This document shows, piece by piece, positions 7,705 through 14,636 of a DNA stretch of 23,746 nucleotides. Position 1 is the first letter of the stretch. Every line of letters starts with the position of its first letter. The notes beneath the pieces were generated by a model that ran no database searches, was not told where the DNA came from, and saw only the letters and a program-made list of their open reading frames with translations. Origin of the DNA: a virus; IMG/VR virus record IMGVR_UViG_3300009431_000139, positions 1 through 23,746 of that record. The stretch is one strand, 5' to 3'. A program made the position numbers and the translations under genes.

Positions 7705-7975
7705 TTTTAACCTCCGTTCCCTCATCGTCGGGGGAAGTAGATTTAACCTCCGTTCCCTCATCGTCGGGGGAAGTAGATTTAACCTGGGGCTCCTGGGATC
7801 GTGTAACGCCATCCGCTGGGATCAAAATCCCTTGTTTCATCCATACGGTTATCACCGATTTAGGAAAATCGCCCTGTTTGATCTCGTCACCGATCTTATA
7901 GCTCTTTTTCTTTTTATCGTTTCTGAGTTCTGTGGTAGCCACTAAGATCTCAGGGATCTGTGATTTTTTAGTCAT
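7697..7975 (-). CDS. Small tail-region protein with tandem C-terminal repeat (92 aa)
   Basis: The start is ATG 7973-7975, with GGAGG 7 bases upstream and overlapping the previous TGA (TGATG). An in-frame TTG three bases earlier is unlikely. The N-terminal 65 residues are basic, with an MTKKSQIPEILV start and a stretch of four lysines (NDKKKKSYKIGDEIKQGDF); they read like a small beta-barrel or DNA-mimic style domain of unknown family. The last quarter has two exact copies of STSPDDEGTEVK in tandem. It lies between the tail terminator and the tube genes. No function recognised. Confidence 0.7.
   Translation of the reverse strand: MTKKSQIPEILVATTELRNDKKKKSYKIGDEIKQGDFPKSVITVWMKQGILIPADGVTRSQEPQVKSTSPDDEGTEVKSTSPDDEGTEVKNG
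7706..7785 (-). repeat. 36-bp tandem repeat, 2.2 copies, carrying a ribosome binding site
   Basis: Two identical 36-bp units lie at 7706-7741 and 7742-7777, followed by the first 8 bases of a third (7778-7785). The unit length is a multiple of three, so the reading frame of gene 7697-7975 is kept and STSPDDEGTEVK is duplicated. Each unit also contains GGAGGTTAAA on the minus strand. In the last unit this is the ribosome site of the tail-tube gene starting at 7704. Confidence 0.95.
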
Positions 7976-8433
7976 CAATATTCCTCCGCATCCATGATCA
8001 TTATTTGATACAAATAGATAGGCTCCGCCTCCACAAGTTCATCAGGTGTAAGGTAGGGATCAAACCAGGGAAGAACAGGAGTTTGAGATCTGATCTCATC
8101 AATGGTGATCCCCTCCAGACCATCAGCAGATCGGTTATCATCCGTATCCATAGTATCTATGATCGCCTGTCTACCATTTCTAAAGTTAATCAAAGTGGTA
8201 TCCCATCCATCAAATACCTCGACCAGCCATACCTTAATTTGCCACTTTGTGACAGGATCTCTTGTATCTCTCCTGGCCACAAAATCATCCGAAGTTTCAA
8301 TAACTACTCTACGTCCACCACTCACACTCTCATCGAACATAGAGAAATCATTGATCAGCACCTCATCATCATCGAACTCACTCATCCCTTGGATGATGTC
8401 CTGGATCCCTTCCTGGATCGTTTGTTCGCTCAT
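7975..8433 (-). CDS. Tail terminator-like protein (152 aa)
   Basis: This is an acidic alpha/beta protein starting MSEQTIQEGIQDIIQGMSEF. It has a central strand KWQIKVWLVEVFDGWDTTL, a helix NFRNGRQAIIDTMDT, and the C-terminal strand EPIYLYQIMIMDAEEY. Strand-helix-strand with a short C-terminal edge strand is typical of the siphoviral tail terminator / neck family (lambda gpU, HK97 gp11 style), which caps the tube and joins it to the head. It follows the HK97 gp10-like gene and precedes the tube genes, the expected place. The start overlaps the previous stop (ATGA) and its ribosome site is weak. The family call rests on shape and order. Confidence 0.65.
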   Translation of the reverse strand: MSEQTIQEGIQDIIQGMSEFDDDEVLINDFSMFDESVSGGRRVVIETSDDFVARRDTRDPVTKWQIKVWLVEVFDGWDTTLINFRNGRQAIIDTMDTDDNRSADGLEGITIDEIRSQTPVLPWFDPYLTPDELVEAEPIYLYQIMIMDAEEY

Positions 8434-8924
8434 TTAGTCATTAGCTCCCTAATAAACCTACTAGAGATCAAGTTGAGCATATCTCTCGCTCCTGGCAGCC
8501 ATCTCCGATAAGCTCTCCCAATAAACGGGTTCGGCTTAGTACCAGGATGTTCCACCCCATACACGATCACTGTCTCTCCACCTACCTCGAACGCCAGGGG
8601 CTTACCAGGAGGGCGGGGTGGCTTGGGGATGGGATGTGGCTTGGTTCCCTTAGTGATAAACTCTACTAGAGGGGAAGGGGCGGAGAGCGTAAAACCAACC
8701 GCCTCGGCGGCTACAAATGTTCTAAACCGGATCCCCTTGGCAAAATCACCGGATCTCTTTGGAGCCTCCTCCTGAGCCAATCCTGTCATTCTCCTAGCCT
8801 GATCACGGATCAAATCTCTCCTGATCTCCAGGAGCTTTCCGTTAGCTTTCGCCCACCTACCGCGCAGATCTCGGAAGGACGGAACCATAGTGAGTTTAAA
8901 CATCGTGGCGGTATTATCAGCCAT
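8430..8924 (-). CDS. HK97 gp10-like neck/tail-completion protein (164 aa)
   Basis: The start chosen is ATG 8922-8924 (MADNTATMFKL); an in-frame TTG three bases earlier is less likely. Helical residues 15-60 (LRGRWAKANGKLLEIRRDLIR) lead to QEEAPKRSGDFAKGIRFR. This is the A-P-x-x-(S/T)G-x-(L/F/A) signature of HK97 gp10 proteins. A later loop has the family's PLVEFITKGTKPHPI and GVEHPGTKPNPFIGRAY motifs (ending PNPF-x-x-RA). gp10 family proteins form part of the head-tail joining ring. It sits between the connector and the tail terminator as usual. Confidence 0.88.
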   Translation of the reverse strand: MADNTATMFKLTMVPSFRDLRGRWAKANGKLLEIRRDLIRDQARRMTGLAQEEAPKRSGDFAKGIRFRTFVAAEAVGFTLSAPSPLVEFITKGTKPHPIPKPPRPPGKPLAFEVGGETVIVYGVEHPGTKPNPFIGRAYRRWLPGARDMLNLISSRFIRELMTK

Positions 8925-9442
8925 CAATCACTATCCCAATTCTCAAACGTATTACCGAATTGTTTTCTCTGCATGATCGGATAGATCCTGGATCCAGATC
9001 TGTCTCTGGTTTTTACGGCCACACTATCTATCACCGATCGAGATCTGGTTGCTCCAAGAGCCTCAAACCCTCTCGCCTTCTCCTCTACAAAGTTCATAAT
9101 AGACTCTGCCAGGAGAGTATGGCGGGATTTACCAGCCCGTTTATCCTTTGTCGTTGGTCCAAACCTACCAGATCCGTTGACACCCTCCACCATAGCGGCG
9201 GCGGTAGTATTAACAAACTTATCGATCACCAAAACACAATCGGCCTGCTCGATAGGAATATCGAACCCCTCATCAGCAAATAGCGTATTGATTTCAGCGG
9301 AGATCTGATCAATCCACGTTACCAATACTGGTTCGGTGGGATTTGTAGTTCCATCGAAGTCTCCCGATCCATTAGAACGGCGGGGAGTGATCGCGGCAAT
9401 TCCAGCAGTAGATCCGTATGAGTTAGTGGCTATATCTGTCAT
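8924..9442 (-). CDS. Probable head-tail connector / head completion protein (172 aa)
   Basis: The protein starts MTDIATNSYGSTAGIAAITP. It has an early helical segment (LVTWIDQISAEINTLFADEGFDIPI) and a C-terminal half rich in Arg/Lys (GPTTKDKRAGKSRHTLLAESI, RSRSVIDSVAVKTRDRSGSR). The order capsid block, this gene, gp10-like gene, tail terminator fits a connector (gp6/gp9-like adaptor or stopper). The residues 55-70 pattern (EQADCVLVIDKFVNTTAAAM), with hydrophobic strand and helix, resembles connector subunits but gives no diagnostic motif. The ribosome site is weak (GGTGGAT). Confidence 0.6.
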   Translation of the reverse strand: MTDIATNSYGSTAGIAAITPRRSNGSGDFDGTTNPTEPVLVTWIDQISAEINTLFADEGFDIPIEQADCVLVIDKFVNTTAAAMVEGVNGSGRFGPTTKDKRAGKSRHTLLAESIMNFVEEKARGFEALGATRSRSVIDSVAVKTRDRSGSRIYPIMQRKQFGNTFENWDSD

Positions 9443-9458
9443 GGGTTATCCACCATCA

Positions 9459-9839
9459 TCACTGAAACAGGGCGTATGTGACTTGGGCGGTTCCGGTAGG
9501 CGAACCACCATCAGCATCATCCTTTAACCGGATGAAGGGAACCCCACGGATATCCAGGACAAAATAATACTTACCCGTTGCGGTCATTGAAAACTTATTT
9601 ACGGTAGAAGTTTTTGTTCCAGCGGCGGCTGTCCAGGTTTGATACTGATGCTCATCTCCACCACTTACATGGAGAGCATAGGGAACAACGAAGAGGCCGG
9701 TTTCATCCCCCTTTGTATAATCAATGTAAACACCCAGGAAACTATGACCTTGAACATTGATCTCTTTTCCAATCAGAGTTTCGGTGGCGCTTATTGTTGC
9801 GGCTGATTGGAGTTCTTCAATTACAGCAGGATAGGACAT
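9459..9839 (-). CDS. Small beta-rich structural protein (126 aa)
   Basis: The start has GAGG 8 bases before ATG, and the stem-loop 9856-9885 lies just upstream of that site. The sequence is a compact beta-sandwich type: ATISATETLIGKEINVQGHS, then FLGVYIDYTKGDETG, YYFVLDIRGVPFIRLKDDAD, and a final GTAQVTYALF strand. Proteins of this type are common as capsid-surface or neck decoration proteins in phages with repeat-rich structural genes. No enzyme motif is present. Likely a virion decoration protein; exact family unknown. Confidence 0.6.
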   Translation of the reverse strand: MSYPAVIEELQSAATISATETLIGKEINVQGHSFLGVYIDYTKGDETGLFVVPYALHVSGGDEHQYQTWTAAAGTKTSTVNKFSMTATGKYYFVLDIRGVPFIRLKDDADGGSPTGTAQVTYALFQ

Positions 9840-9855
9840 ATCTCATACCTCAATC

Positions 9856-9885
9856 GAGACAGATCCCATCACTGAGATCTGTCTC
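9856..9885 (-). promoter_or_regulatory. Stem-loop with GNRA tetraloop upstream of a ribosome site
   Basis: As minus-strand RNA, GAGACAGAUCUCA pairs with UGGGAUCUGUCUC (13 pairs, one a U-G wobble) closed by the tetraloop GUGA, a GNRA sequence. The plus-strand RNA would have a C-A mismatch where the minus strand has the wobble, so the structure favours the transcribed strand. It begins after the stop of gene 9897-10223 and ends 5 bases before the GAGG of gene 9459-9839. No T tract follows on the minus strand, so it is not a simple terminator. It may protect or punctuate the capsid mRNA. Confidence 0.7.
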
Positions 9886-9896
9886 ATTTTTTAGGA

Positions 9897-10223
9897 TTAT
9901 TCATCCTGTGAAAGTAGTTTACGAACATCACCGACCTTGATAGAGCCATCCTTACCAGTTCCAATAACCTGGGCAAGATCGATACCATGTTCATCGGCGA
10001 GATCCTGAGCGGTTTTGGACGCCTTGTAACCTACAGTATCAGGAACATCATTACTGATCTGTTCCTCAGGGATCCGATCAGTAATAACTAGAGCAGAATG
10101 CTTTCGGGCCTCATCCTCACACTCGGCAGGAACGGGGCGAAACTCTGATTTTACAAAGATCTCACCACCACAGGCTCTTACAGTCGACCAGCGTGCGTCT
10201 TTTTTAACTTTTGCAAACAACAT
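9897..10223 (-). CDS. Structural-locus protein with E3-binding (PSBD)-like domain (108 aa)
   Basis: The start has AAGGAG 6 bases before ATG. The N-terminal half is short and basic (MLFAKVKKDARWSTVRACGG). A linker (PEEQISNDVPD) leads to residues 68-104, ASKTAQDLADEHGIDLAQVI then GTGKDGSIKVGDVRKLL. This matches the peripheral subunit-binding domain of 2-oxo-acid dehydrogenase E2 proteins in pattern: A-x-x-x-A-x-x-LA-x-x-x-GIDL-x-x-V-x-GTG-x-x-G-x-I-x-x-x-DV. Phages reuse this fold in head-fibre and neck proteins, probably as a small protein- or nucleic-acid-binding module. Position between capsid and connector genes suggests a virion role rather than metabolism. Confidence 0.75.
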   Translation of the reverse strand: MLFAKVKKDARWSTVRACGGEIFVKSEFRPVPAECEDEARKHSALVITDRIPEEQISNDVPDTVGYKASKTAQDLADEHGIDLAQVIGTGKDGSIKVGDVRKLLSQDE

Positions 10224-10244
10224 ATCTAGCTCCTTGGATTTGAT

Positions 10245-11498
10245 TTAATCGGCTTGTGTTGGCTCTACTCCGCCATCAGCATTTGATTGACCGTTACACC
10301 AGTAATCTGAACCATCGGAGATCATATAAACAAAATCTCCAACAACAGAAACACCACTGGCAAACGTGATTGTGTCACCATCGGCCTGATAGGGGCCATC
10401 TGTTCCTGTGTCCGTTTCAAGCTCATTGATTCCACAGGTTAAAACATTTTCAAGGTTATTGCCTGTGATGATCGTATAGTTTGCTCCAGAGGGAGCGGCA
10501 GTGATAACAAACCGAAAGGAACATCCTGCGGCCACCGTAGAGATCGCGGGGAGAGTGGTTTGAAATTCTGTTCCTGAATTTAGGAACATCGTTTTTCCAC
10601 ATTCCGCGGCGGTTAGGACATTGGCGGCGGTGACAACCTCAGCGAGCTCGAGAGTTCCACCCGTCCAAGTAGTGACCTGATTTTCATCAACGGCAAAGGC
10701 TGGAGTAGTACCACAAGTAGCTCCCAAGCCCACTACAAGATCATCCGCGCTATCATCCATACACGCATAGAAATCCTGTGCGTTACCATCAAAGATCAAG
10801 AGGTTATCCTCTTCTTCGGCGTTGCCGATTGTGACATCCTCATACAGGATCACATCTTGATTTTCATCTGCGCTTAGGATCGGCGTAGTACCTACAGTAG
10901 ATCCAAGGCCGAGAACCATATCATCAGCAGAATCATCCAGGGAGAAGTAATAATCTTGAGCGGCTCCATCATATAGGAGGGTGGCATCTTCCTCGCCAGC
11001 ATCTCCGATAGTTAGAACAGGAGTGGTGCCTCCCATTGTAAAATCACCATACGTAGTGACAGCCAAGTTTTCATCAATGCCAAGTCCGGGCGTAGTTCCC
11101 ACAGTAGATCCCAGGCCGATCAGGAGATCATCAGCACTGTCGTCCAGGGCGATATAGAAATCCTGTGCGTTACCGTCAAAAGTAAACTGTGCGTCATTGG
11201 CGGATCCATCAGCGATCACAATCTCTGTAGTAGTTGCGCTATCCACAAAGGAAAGTTTCGGGTCTGTACCTACAGTAGATCCATAGCCGATCAAGAGATC
11301 ATCAGCAGAATCATCCAGGGCGATATACCAGTCGTCAGCGTTACCATCGAAGGCGAAATAACTATCAGCGGCGAGCCCACTACCAACTACAAGGCTGGTG
11401 AAGTTTGTCTCACCCTCAGCAATCAATACAAATCCAGATGCGGCGACTAAAAGTAATCCAAGAACGAGGATCACGGAAATTAAACGTTTATTTTTCAT
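10245..11498 (-). CDS. Secreted-type acidic repeat protein, putative head fibre or surface protein (417 aa)
   Basis: The start chosen is ATG 11496-11498, preceded by AAGGAG; a more upstream ATG in frame falls in the stem-loop region and is less likely. Residues 1-28 look like a signal peptide (KNKR, a hydrophobic core LISVILVLGLLLVAASGFVL, then AEGE). Four repeats follow, starting near residues 50, 107, 176 and 237, each with the core FDGNAQD-x-Y-x-A-LDDSADDLLIGLGSTVGTTP. They are rich in Asp and have 57-69 residue spacing. The C-terminal 130 residues (TAAECGKTMFLNSGTEFQTT, FRFVITAAPSGANYTI) are a beta domain common in phage structural proteins. A signal peptide on a gene next to the major capsid gene is unusual. 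It may be a head fibre, an envelope-targeted protein or a lysis-linked factor. Confidence 0.7.
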   Translation of the reverse strand: MKNKRLISVILVLGLLLVAASGFVLIAEGETNFTSLVVGSGLAADSYFAFDGNADDWYIALDDSADDLLIGYGSTVGTDPKLSFVDSATTTEIVIADGSANDAQFTFDGNAQDFYIALDDSADDLLIGLGSTVGTTPGLGIDENLAVTTYGDFTMGGTTPVLTIGDAGEEDATLLYDGAAQDYYFSLDDSADDMVLGLGSTVGTTPILSADENQDVILYEDVTIGNAEEEDNLLIFDGNAQDFYACMDDSADDLVVGLGATCGTTPAFAVDENQVTTWTGGTLELAEVVTAANVLTAAECGKTMFLNSGTEFQTTLPAISTVAAGCSFRFVITAAPSGANYTIITGNNLENVLTCGINELETDTGTDGPYQADGDTITFASGVSVVGDFVYMISDGSDYWCNGQSNADGGVEPTQAD

Positions 11499-11519
11499 CG
11501 TTTTTTGCTCCTTATCTTT

Positions 11520-11554
11520 AGAGATCCCCACCCTCAATGAGAGTGAGGATCTCT
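11520..11554 (-). promoter_or_regulatory. 16-pair stem-loop between capsid gene and repeat-protein gene
   Basis: Arms are 11539-11554 and 11520-11535 with a 3-base loop (ATT in the minus strand). On the minus strand all 16 positions pair, two of them U-G wobbles; on the plus strand the same two positions are C-A mismatches, so RNA structure is kept only in the transcribed strand. It ends 6 bases before the AAGGAG of gene 10245-11498 and starts 23 bases after the capsid gene stop. No T tract follows on the minus strand. It probably sets relative mRNA levels of capsid and repeat protein (stability or partial termination). Confidence 0.75.
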
Positions 11555-11577
11555 TTATGATTTAGGATTAGGATCTC

Positions 11578-12471
11578 TTAGGAGTCGCCCATGTAAGCAA
11601 GACGCCAATCACCATACACCACCTCATAGCGTGCATGATATTGGATGTAATGCATACCACCATTACCAGCCTGGGAGTCGAACCACATATCATTCAACTC
11701 AGGCCGCTGGCGGATCACAACCAGGATAGGCTTGGAGTCTTCACTGGAGCACACAACGATCCACGCGTCATCATCCATCTCAGGGCTAGTAATAAAGCCC
11801 AAACGACCTTGCCACGGGTTCTTCTCGCGGTTTCCTGAATTGTAGATCCAGTCATTATCCGCGATCTGAGATACCTCACGGGCGAGATTGGGAGATGTGA
11901 CAAGCAGGTCAGGAACATAGTTCACATACTCACCAGTATCATCCAGGGATTTCTGAGCCGCCACGTAGACGGTTTCAAAATTCGTGGGGGAAAAGGCGAG
12001 ATCATACTCGTTGTCCTGGTTCGTCTGATACTTTCCACCTGGATCCGTGTGATCACTGTCAAAGAACTCTTGACCGTCATAGCACAGCCCGTAGGTAGTA
12101 CCATCGCCACCGTTGAGAACCTGGAAAGCCCGTTTGTTGAGATGTTTCTGGAATGTGGGCATCAGGTTTTTGAAGTTTCGCTCCAGGGATGCGGTCTGAT
12201 CATCTCGGATTGCATTCTTGGAGATCTTCAAGGTGAGATACCAATCTTTGGGCTTTACGGTCATACCCTTTTCGATCATGGTATCGACGATCTTGGGATC
12301 TTGTGTGGGGAGCGGAGTACCGCCGAGATCAACCAATGTCTGTTCACTGGCGGTTAGATCCACCTCAAGCGCAATTCGCGAGTAAGGCATGTTTGGCTTG
12401 GGTTTTGAGATCAACACACCTGTACGGGCGGCGACCTCTAGATGTTTAGGTAATGCGTTTGAAATAGCCAT
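11578..12471 (-). CDS. Major capsid protein, Mu gpT-like (297 aa)
   Basis: The start has GAGG 6 bases before ATG. The 297-residue length is near that of Mu gpT. Recognisable gpT-like stretches are the N-terminal helix plus loop (LTLKISKNAIRDDQTASLER), the motif LCYDGQEFFDSDHTDPGG (residues about 128-145), and the C-terminal YHARYEVVYGDWRLAYMG. gpT-type proteins have the HK97 fold and build the icosahedral shell. It is flanked by a decoration-like gene, a protease/scaffold gene and a repeat protein, a normal capsid cluster. The stop is followed by the stem-loop at 11520-11554. Confidence 0.9.
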   Translation of the reverse strand: MAISNALPKHLEVAARTGVLISKPKPNMPYSRIALEVDLTASEQTLVDLGGTPLPTQDPKIVDTMIEKGMTVKPKDWYLTLKISKNAIRDDQTASLERNFKNLMPTFQKHLNKRAFQVLNGGDGTTYGLCYDGQEFFDSDHTDPGGKYQTNQDNEYDLAFSPTNFETVYVAAQKSLDDTGEYVNYVPDLLVTSPNLAREVSQIADNDWIYNSGNREKNPWQGRLGFITSPEMDDDAWIVVCSSEDSKPILVVIRQRPELNDMWFDSQAGNGGMHYIQYHARYEVVYGDWRLAYMGDS

Positions 12472-12485
12472 TATTTACCTCACAT

Positions 12486-12944
12486 TTAAGTTATGTGCGA
12501 TTGCACAATACGGCCCTCAGGGCGGATAAACACAGTGCTATCCACTACTCGGAACACGGTTCCGACCTTCAGGTTTGTAGACGCCGTGGTGGAGAATGTA
12601 CCACTGTCGCTCATGTAGAGAGACTTGCCCACATCGGCATCAGTGATCGATCCAGCAGGGAGCCCGACATAAGTAGGATCCTCATAAATGTCGATCACGT
12701 TATCAGTTTCGGTGTCAGTGGTTGCGACTGTCTTAGCCTCACCAGCATAGCCGATGAAAACATCAGTTGCTTGGAGAGTGACATTCGAGTCAAATATACG
12801 GGGATAAACCGTATCTTCACTAACATCCAGGATCATCGGAGATCCAATATAGGCAACCTGGGCGGCGGAATTATCCAGCGTCCATCTACCCAAATGAGCC
12901 TCGCCGTATACCCTCAGATATTGATCAGCAGAAATATTAGCCAT
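12486..12944 (-). CDS. Capsid decoration / cement-like protein (152 aa)
   Basis: Start with AGGAG 4 bases before ATG; it begins just after the protease stop. The sequence is beta-rich: FIGYAGEAKTVATTDTETDN, IDIYEDPTYVGLPAGSITDA, DVGKSLYMSDSGTFST, and KVGTVFRVVDSTVFIRPEGR. The segment DVGKSLYMSDSGT followed by KVGTV is typical of small capsid-decoration proteins that sit between protease/scaffold and major capsid genes (gpD-like role, unrelated or weakly related fold). The order protease, this gene, capsid supports that role. No transmembrane or signal segment is seen. Confidence 0.7.
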   Translation of the reverse strand: MANISADQYLRVYGEAHLGRWTLDNSAAQVAYIGSPMILDVSEDTVYPRIFDSNVTLQATDVFIGYAGEAKTVATTDTETDNVIDIYEDPTYVGLPAGSITDADVGKSLYMSDSGTFSTTASTNLKVGTVFRVVDSTVFIRPEGRIVQSHIT

Positions 12945-12945
12945 C

Positions 12946-13611
12946 TTACTCCTCCTTCTCCGTCACTACAAACTCGGAGAGATCAAATTCGGCGGGATCG
13001 CCTAGTTCGTTGGTATCAAAGAAATCCTCGATCGACACCCCGGCCTCCTGAGCCTGAACTAAGATCGCAGACACTTTAGGATCCAGAGCTTTCTCACCAG
13101 GAACATAATCCTCGCCGTCTAAGCCTTTGGATTTGAACGAGATCGGGCCGCGTGTCCAAACTGCCTGTAGAATGTTACAAACACCCTCACGGGCCTCATC
13201 ATCGATACTCAGGAGGATCGCCTCAAGTTCTTGCTGAACCACGGGGAGCCCGTGAGCGTTACCATCATCACCCTGACAAACCTTGGTGGCGAACTGAGAA
13301 ACCTCTTGCTTGCGGCGGTACTCGGCGGTCATCTGAGCCAACATGATCCCCATTTGGTTCTCCATGTTTTCCAGCTCTAACTTAAGAGCACCTTCCACCT
13401 GTTGCGTGAGAGTATCTCGCACACCATCCAGGCCAACCAAGTCACCAAAGATCTCGCTGGAGAGTTTTTCACGAATACGCTCTACAGCGGCGGTGACAGC
13501 GGCTCCCTCGCCATCAAGGCCAAACTCAGCCATCACAGCGGATTGAGCCTGAGCCATCACTTGAGCGCGTTCCTCATCCGATAGCCCTTCTAACGTCATT
13601 TTCTTTGCCAT
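12946..13611 (-). CDS. Internal-start scaffold protein (221 aa, same frame as the protease)
   Basis: Inside the protease gene, AAGGAGG lies 7 bases before an in-frame ATG at 13609-13611. This is a better ribosome site than that of the full-length gene. The product MAKKMTLEGLSDEERAQVMA onward covers only the helical scaffold region. Mu (gene Z inside I) and lambda (Nu3 inside C) both make a scaffold from an internal start in the protease gene. The ribosome site and frame are seen directly; use of this start is an inference. Confidence 0.65.
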   Translation of the reverse strand: MAKKMTLEGLSDEERAQVMAQAQSAVMAEFGLDGEGAAVTAAVERIREKLSSEIFGDLVGLDGVRDTLTQQVEGALKLELENMENQMGIMLAQMTAEYRRKQEVSQFATKVCQGDDGNAHGLPVVQQELEAILLSIDDEAREGVCNILQAVWTRGPISFKSKGLDGEDYVPGEKALDPKVSAILVQAQEAGVSIEDFFDTNELGDPAEFDLSEFVVTEKEE

Positions 13612-14532
13612 ATCATGGCCTCCTTCACTAAGTAGGTTACTGACGTTTACTTCTTCTTCATCATCCAGGGTTGATCCACTAATGATCTCCTGGATCCATT
13701 GTGTAAATTTTTCGGGGATCTCCTGGGCGGCCTCCACCCAGGTTTTCTCCAGTTTTACAACTTTCCATTTTTCAAAGGGATCAAATGTAATCACCCCATC
13801 ATCATCCGTAGAGTATGCTACTTTGTAATCCTTTCCCTTCCACTTAACGATCACATAATCATCGAATACCCCATCATAAGCTACCCAGGGAATACCCTGA
13901 TCGTCTGATACTTCGGCAGGAGAGGGAACAGGGCGGAGAGCATCTCTAAAAGCATCTTTTACTTTACGAGCCTGCTCGTTCAAGCTATCCTCTGTGAGGT
14001 AAGAGATCTCCTCAGATAACATGATGGCATCAAATAGCGGGATCCCTTTCTCGTCTTTATTGGCGGGATAGTTTGTGAGAGATCCACCTAGTATCTCAAA
14101 ACTCTCAGTATTAAACACGGGAGAGAAGTTTGTCATGATCTTATTTTTGATAAGCTCAACCCCCAACTTAGTCCAGGCCACAGCCAACATCAGGGCGGTT
14201 CTCTTTTTGCCCCCGCTATCCGTAACAGATCCCAGGGATGCACCCGTGATCCATCCAGCGGCTTTTCCAAATGAGTGTTTCTCATCATCAATAGGGAGCC
14301 CTGGCTCTCCCTTGTCTTGCATCATCTTAATCCGTTTTATTGTGTTGGGGAGATACTTGTTCTTGATCTCTTTTGCCTTGACCGCAAACTTACGACCAAG
14401 CATATCTACCCCATCCTTAATCACCGATAGCCCCGCGATATCCTTTCCCTTAGTTAGAACATCATCCTCAGGGATCGAGAGATCGTTTTCTGCTAGTAAG
14501 ACAAATACACCATTTTCGATTTTGTTTGACAT
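12946..14532 (-). CDS. Mu gpI-like head maturation protease with scaffold C-terminus (528 aa)
   Basis: Residues 1-160 carry the Mu I-type protease pattern: GEPGLPIDDEKHSFGKAAGW (76-95), LAVAWTKLGVELIKN (116-130), TNFSPVFNTESFEILGGSLT (134-153). His86 and Ser151 are candidate catalytic residues by position in the family. Residues 213-262 form a beta-rich insert (VAYDGVFDDYVIVKWKGKDY). The C-terminal 220 residues are helical, Glu/Gln/Ala-rich and scaffold-like (LSDEERAQVMAQAQSAVMAE, LELENMENQMGIMLAQM). An internal ATG with an excellent ribosome site (13611) would give the scaffold alone. The gene follows a promoter and a terminator hairpin. Its own ribosome site is AAGGA, 4-5 bases from ATG. 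Confidence 0.85.
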   Translation of the reverse strand: MSNKIENGVFVLLAENDLSIPEDDVLTKGKDIAGLSVIKDGVDMLGRKFAVKAKEIKNKYLPNTIKRIKMMQDKGEPGLPIDDEKHSFGKAAGWITGASLGSVTDSGGKKRTALMLAVAWTKLGVELIKNKIMTNFSPVFNTESFEILGGSLTNYPANKDEKGIPLFDAIMLSEEISYLTEDSLNEQARKVKDAFRDALRPVPSPAEVSDDQGIPWVAYDGVFDDYVIVKWKGKDYKVAYSTDDDGVITFDPFEKWKVVKLEKTWVEAAQEIPEKFTQWIQEIISGSTLDDEEEVNVSNLLSEGGHDMAKKMTLEGLSDEERAQVMAQAQSAVMAEFGLDGEGAAVTAAVERIREKLSSEIFGDLVGLDGVRDTLTQQVEGALKLELENMENQMGIMLAQMTAEYRRKQEVSQFATKVCQGDDGNAHGLPVVQQELEAILLSIDDEAREGVCNILQAVWTRGPISFKSKGLDGEDYVPGEKALDPKVSAILVQAQEAGVSIEDFFDTNELGDPAEFDLSEFVVTEKEE

Positions 14533-14544
14533 AAGATCCTTTTA

Positions 14545-14584
14545 AACGAAAACCGGGCGATCCTTTGTAAATCAGATCGCCCGG
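14545..14584 (-). terminator. Intrinsic terminator or attenuator before the capsid operon
   Basis: On the minus strand, CCGGGCGATC (14584-14575) and its perfect complement GATCGCCCGG (14562-14553) form a 10-pair GC-rich stem with a 12-base loop, followed directly by TTTTCGTTT. This is a textbook intrinsic terminator. It lies between a strong promoter (14637-14666) and the capsid protease gene, so it would stop most transcripts unless something overrides it. Confidence 0.85.
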
Positions 14585-14636
14585 CAGTCGTAATAAGTCC
14601 ACACGACAAGCGGCTCATATTAAGTTGTCACCTGGG

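Noticed and set aside
6949-7812. Longer start (7812) for the long tail-tube gene
   Set aside because: The extra 36 codons translate the tandem repeat in a different frame (repeated NLLPPTMRERR). The ATG at 7704 has a strong GGAGG site and normal overlap.
9876-9893. Terminator reading on the plus strand (stem followed by TTTTTT)
   Set aside because: No plus-strand gene exists anywhere near. The wobble pairs favour the minus-strand RNA, so the T run is probably the start of the hairpin context and not a plus terminator.
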